The position numbers and the translations under genes were made by a program. A DNA stretch of 22,261 bases from assembly GCA_003552325.1 (NCBI GenBank), contig PUKM01000043.1:1-22261 (forward strand), given 5' to 3'. This document shows positions 22,098 through 22,261 of this stretch, in pieces. Every line of letters begins with the position of its first letter. Position 1 is the stretch's first letter. The notes below the pieces were generated by a model. The model was given only the letters and a program-made list of their open reading frames with translations, ran no database searches and was not told where the DNA came from. This DNA comes from Natrialbaceae archaeon (lineage in GTDB: Archaea > Halobacteriota > Halobacteria > Halobacteriales > Natrialbaceae).

Positions 22098-22261
22098 TCA
22101 CTCTCGATTCCCGAACGTCCGGGGTGCGCCCTCGTTTGGCGTCGCCCAGTCGACGGCGTTCTCGAGGACCCGTTGAATCTCGGGGTTTTCGTAGATCGGA
22201 ATCGTCTCGTGGCCCGGCCGGAAATAGAAGATCTTGCCACTGCCACGACGGTAACAACAGC
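22098..22261 (-). CDS. ThuA-like domain protein (C-terminal fragment, N-terminus off right edge)
   Basis: The minus-strand frame from the right edge to a TGA at 22098-22100 encodes 53 residues. They run CCYRRGSGKIFYFRPGHETI, then an Asn/Pro-rich link, then QRVLENAVDWATPNEG and a short acidic end. The pattern 'G.GKIFYF.PGHE......P..Q.....AV.WA' is the usual C-terminus of ThuA (trehalose utilisation, glutamine-amidotransferase-like fold) proteins. The catalytic or ligand-binding part lies outside the window, so function cannot be judged. It converges with the RDD gene. Confidence 0.75.
   Translation of the reverse strand, partial: CCYRRGSGKIFYFRPGHETIPIYENPEIQRVLENAVDWATPNEGAPRTFGNRE

Noticed and set aside
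1..22261. tRNA, rRNA, insertion sequence, integrase or phage genes
   Set aside because: I looked for these on both strands and saw no supporting sequence. The region reads as ordinary chromosomal DNA with a duplicated transporter.

Overview
The window looks like chromosomal DNA from a halophilic archaeon. The encoded proteins are very acidic (many Asp/Glu, few Lys). Secreted proteins carry twin-arginine signals with a lipobox. Many genes have a TATA-like box 25-31 bases before the start codon, the spacing of leaderless archaeal transcripts. There is an archaeal-type S-adenosylmethionine synthetase and a ubiquitin-like SAMP2 homologue. The very frequent CTCGAG word and rare CTAG word suggest the Natrialbales side of the haloarchaea; that is inference only. 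No rRNA, tRNA, CRISPR array, transposase or phage gene was seen. No gene-free stretch exceeds about 205 bases.

Left part (1-5882): a truncated integral membrane protein of the lysylphosphatidylglycerol synthase/UPF0104 type runs leftward. It is divergent from the S-adenosylmethionine synthetase gene (730-1935). Downstream on the same strand are a protein resembling the Nmad3 'nucleotide modification associated' family, a Tat-exported YncE-like beta-propeller lipoprotein, and an uncharacterised haloarchaeal protein (DUF5806-like). An uncharacterised acidic-tailed haloarchaeal protein on the minus strand converges on the last of these.

Centre (5956-18669): two complete five-gene ABC importer operons of the dipeptide/oligopeptide (Dpp/Opp, family 5) type lie head to tail on the minus strand. 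Transcription order in each is substrate-binding lipoprotein, permease B, permease C, ATPase D, ATPase F, with translational coupling (ATGA, TAATG or 1-base gaps) through most of each operon. The two clearly arose by tandem duplication. The binding proteins have diverged strongly. The ATPase genes still share blocks of perfect DNA identity (up to 107 bp), suggesting gene conversion or constraint. The F-type ATPases carry an unusual insertion of about 100 residues inside a four-cysteine C-terminal motif.

Right part (18806-22261): a SAMP2-like ubiquitin-like modifier gene (plus strand) converges with a NYN-domain putative nuclease and an HtpX-type membrane metalloprotease (minus strand). Then come an AAC(3)/YokD-like acetyltransferase (minus), a divergent RDD-family membrane protein (plus), and the C-terminus of a ThuA-like protein entering from the right edge (minus).

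Several longest-ORF starts are unlikely to be real: first ATPase D, second permease B, both binding proteins, SAMP2 and RDD. TATA spacing, operon overlaps and paralogue alignment point to internal ATG codons, and the coordinates below use those starts. I saw no clear undescribed multi-gene system. The best leads are the Nmad3-like gene next to the SAM synthetase gene, the insertion-bearing ATPases, and the homogenised ATPase segments of the duplicated transporters.
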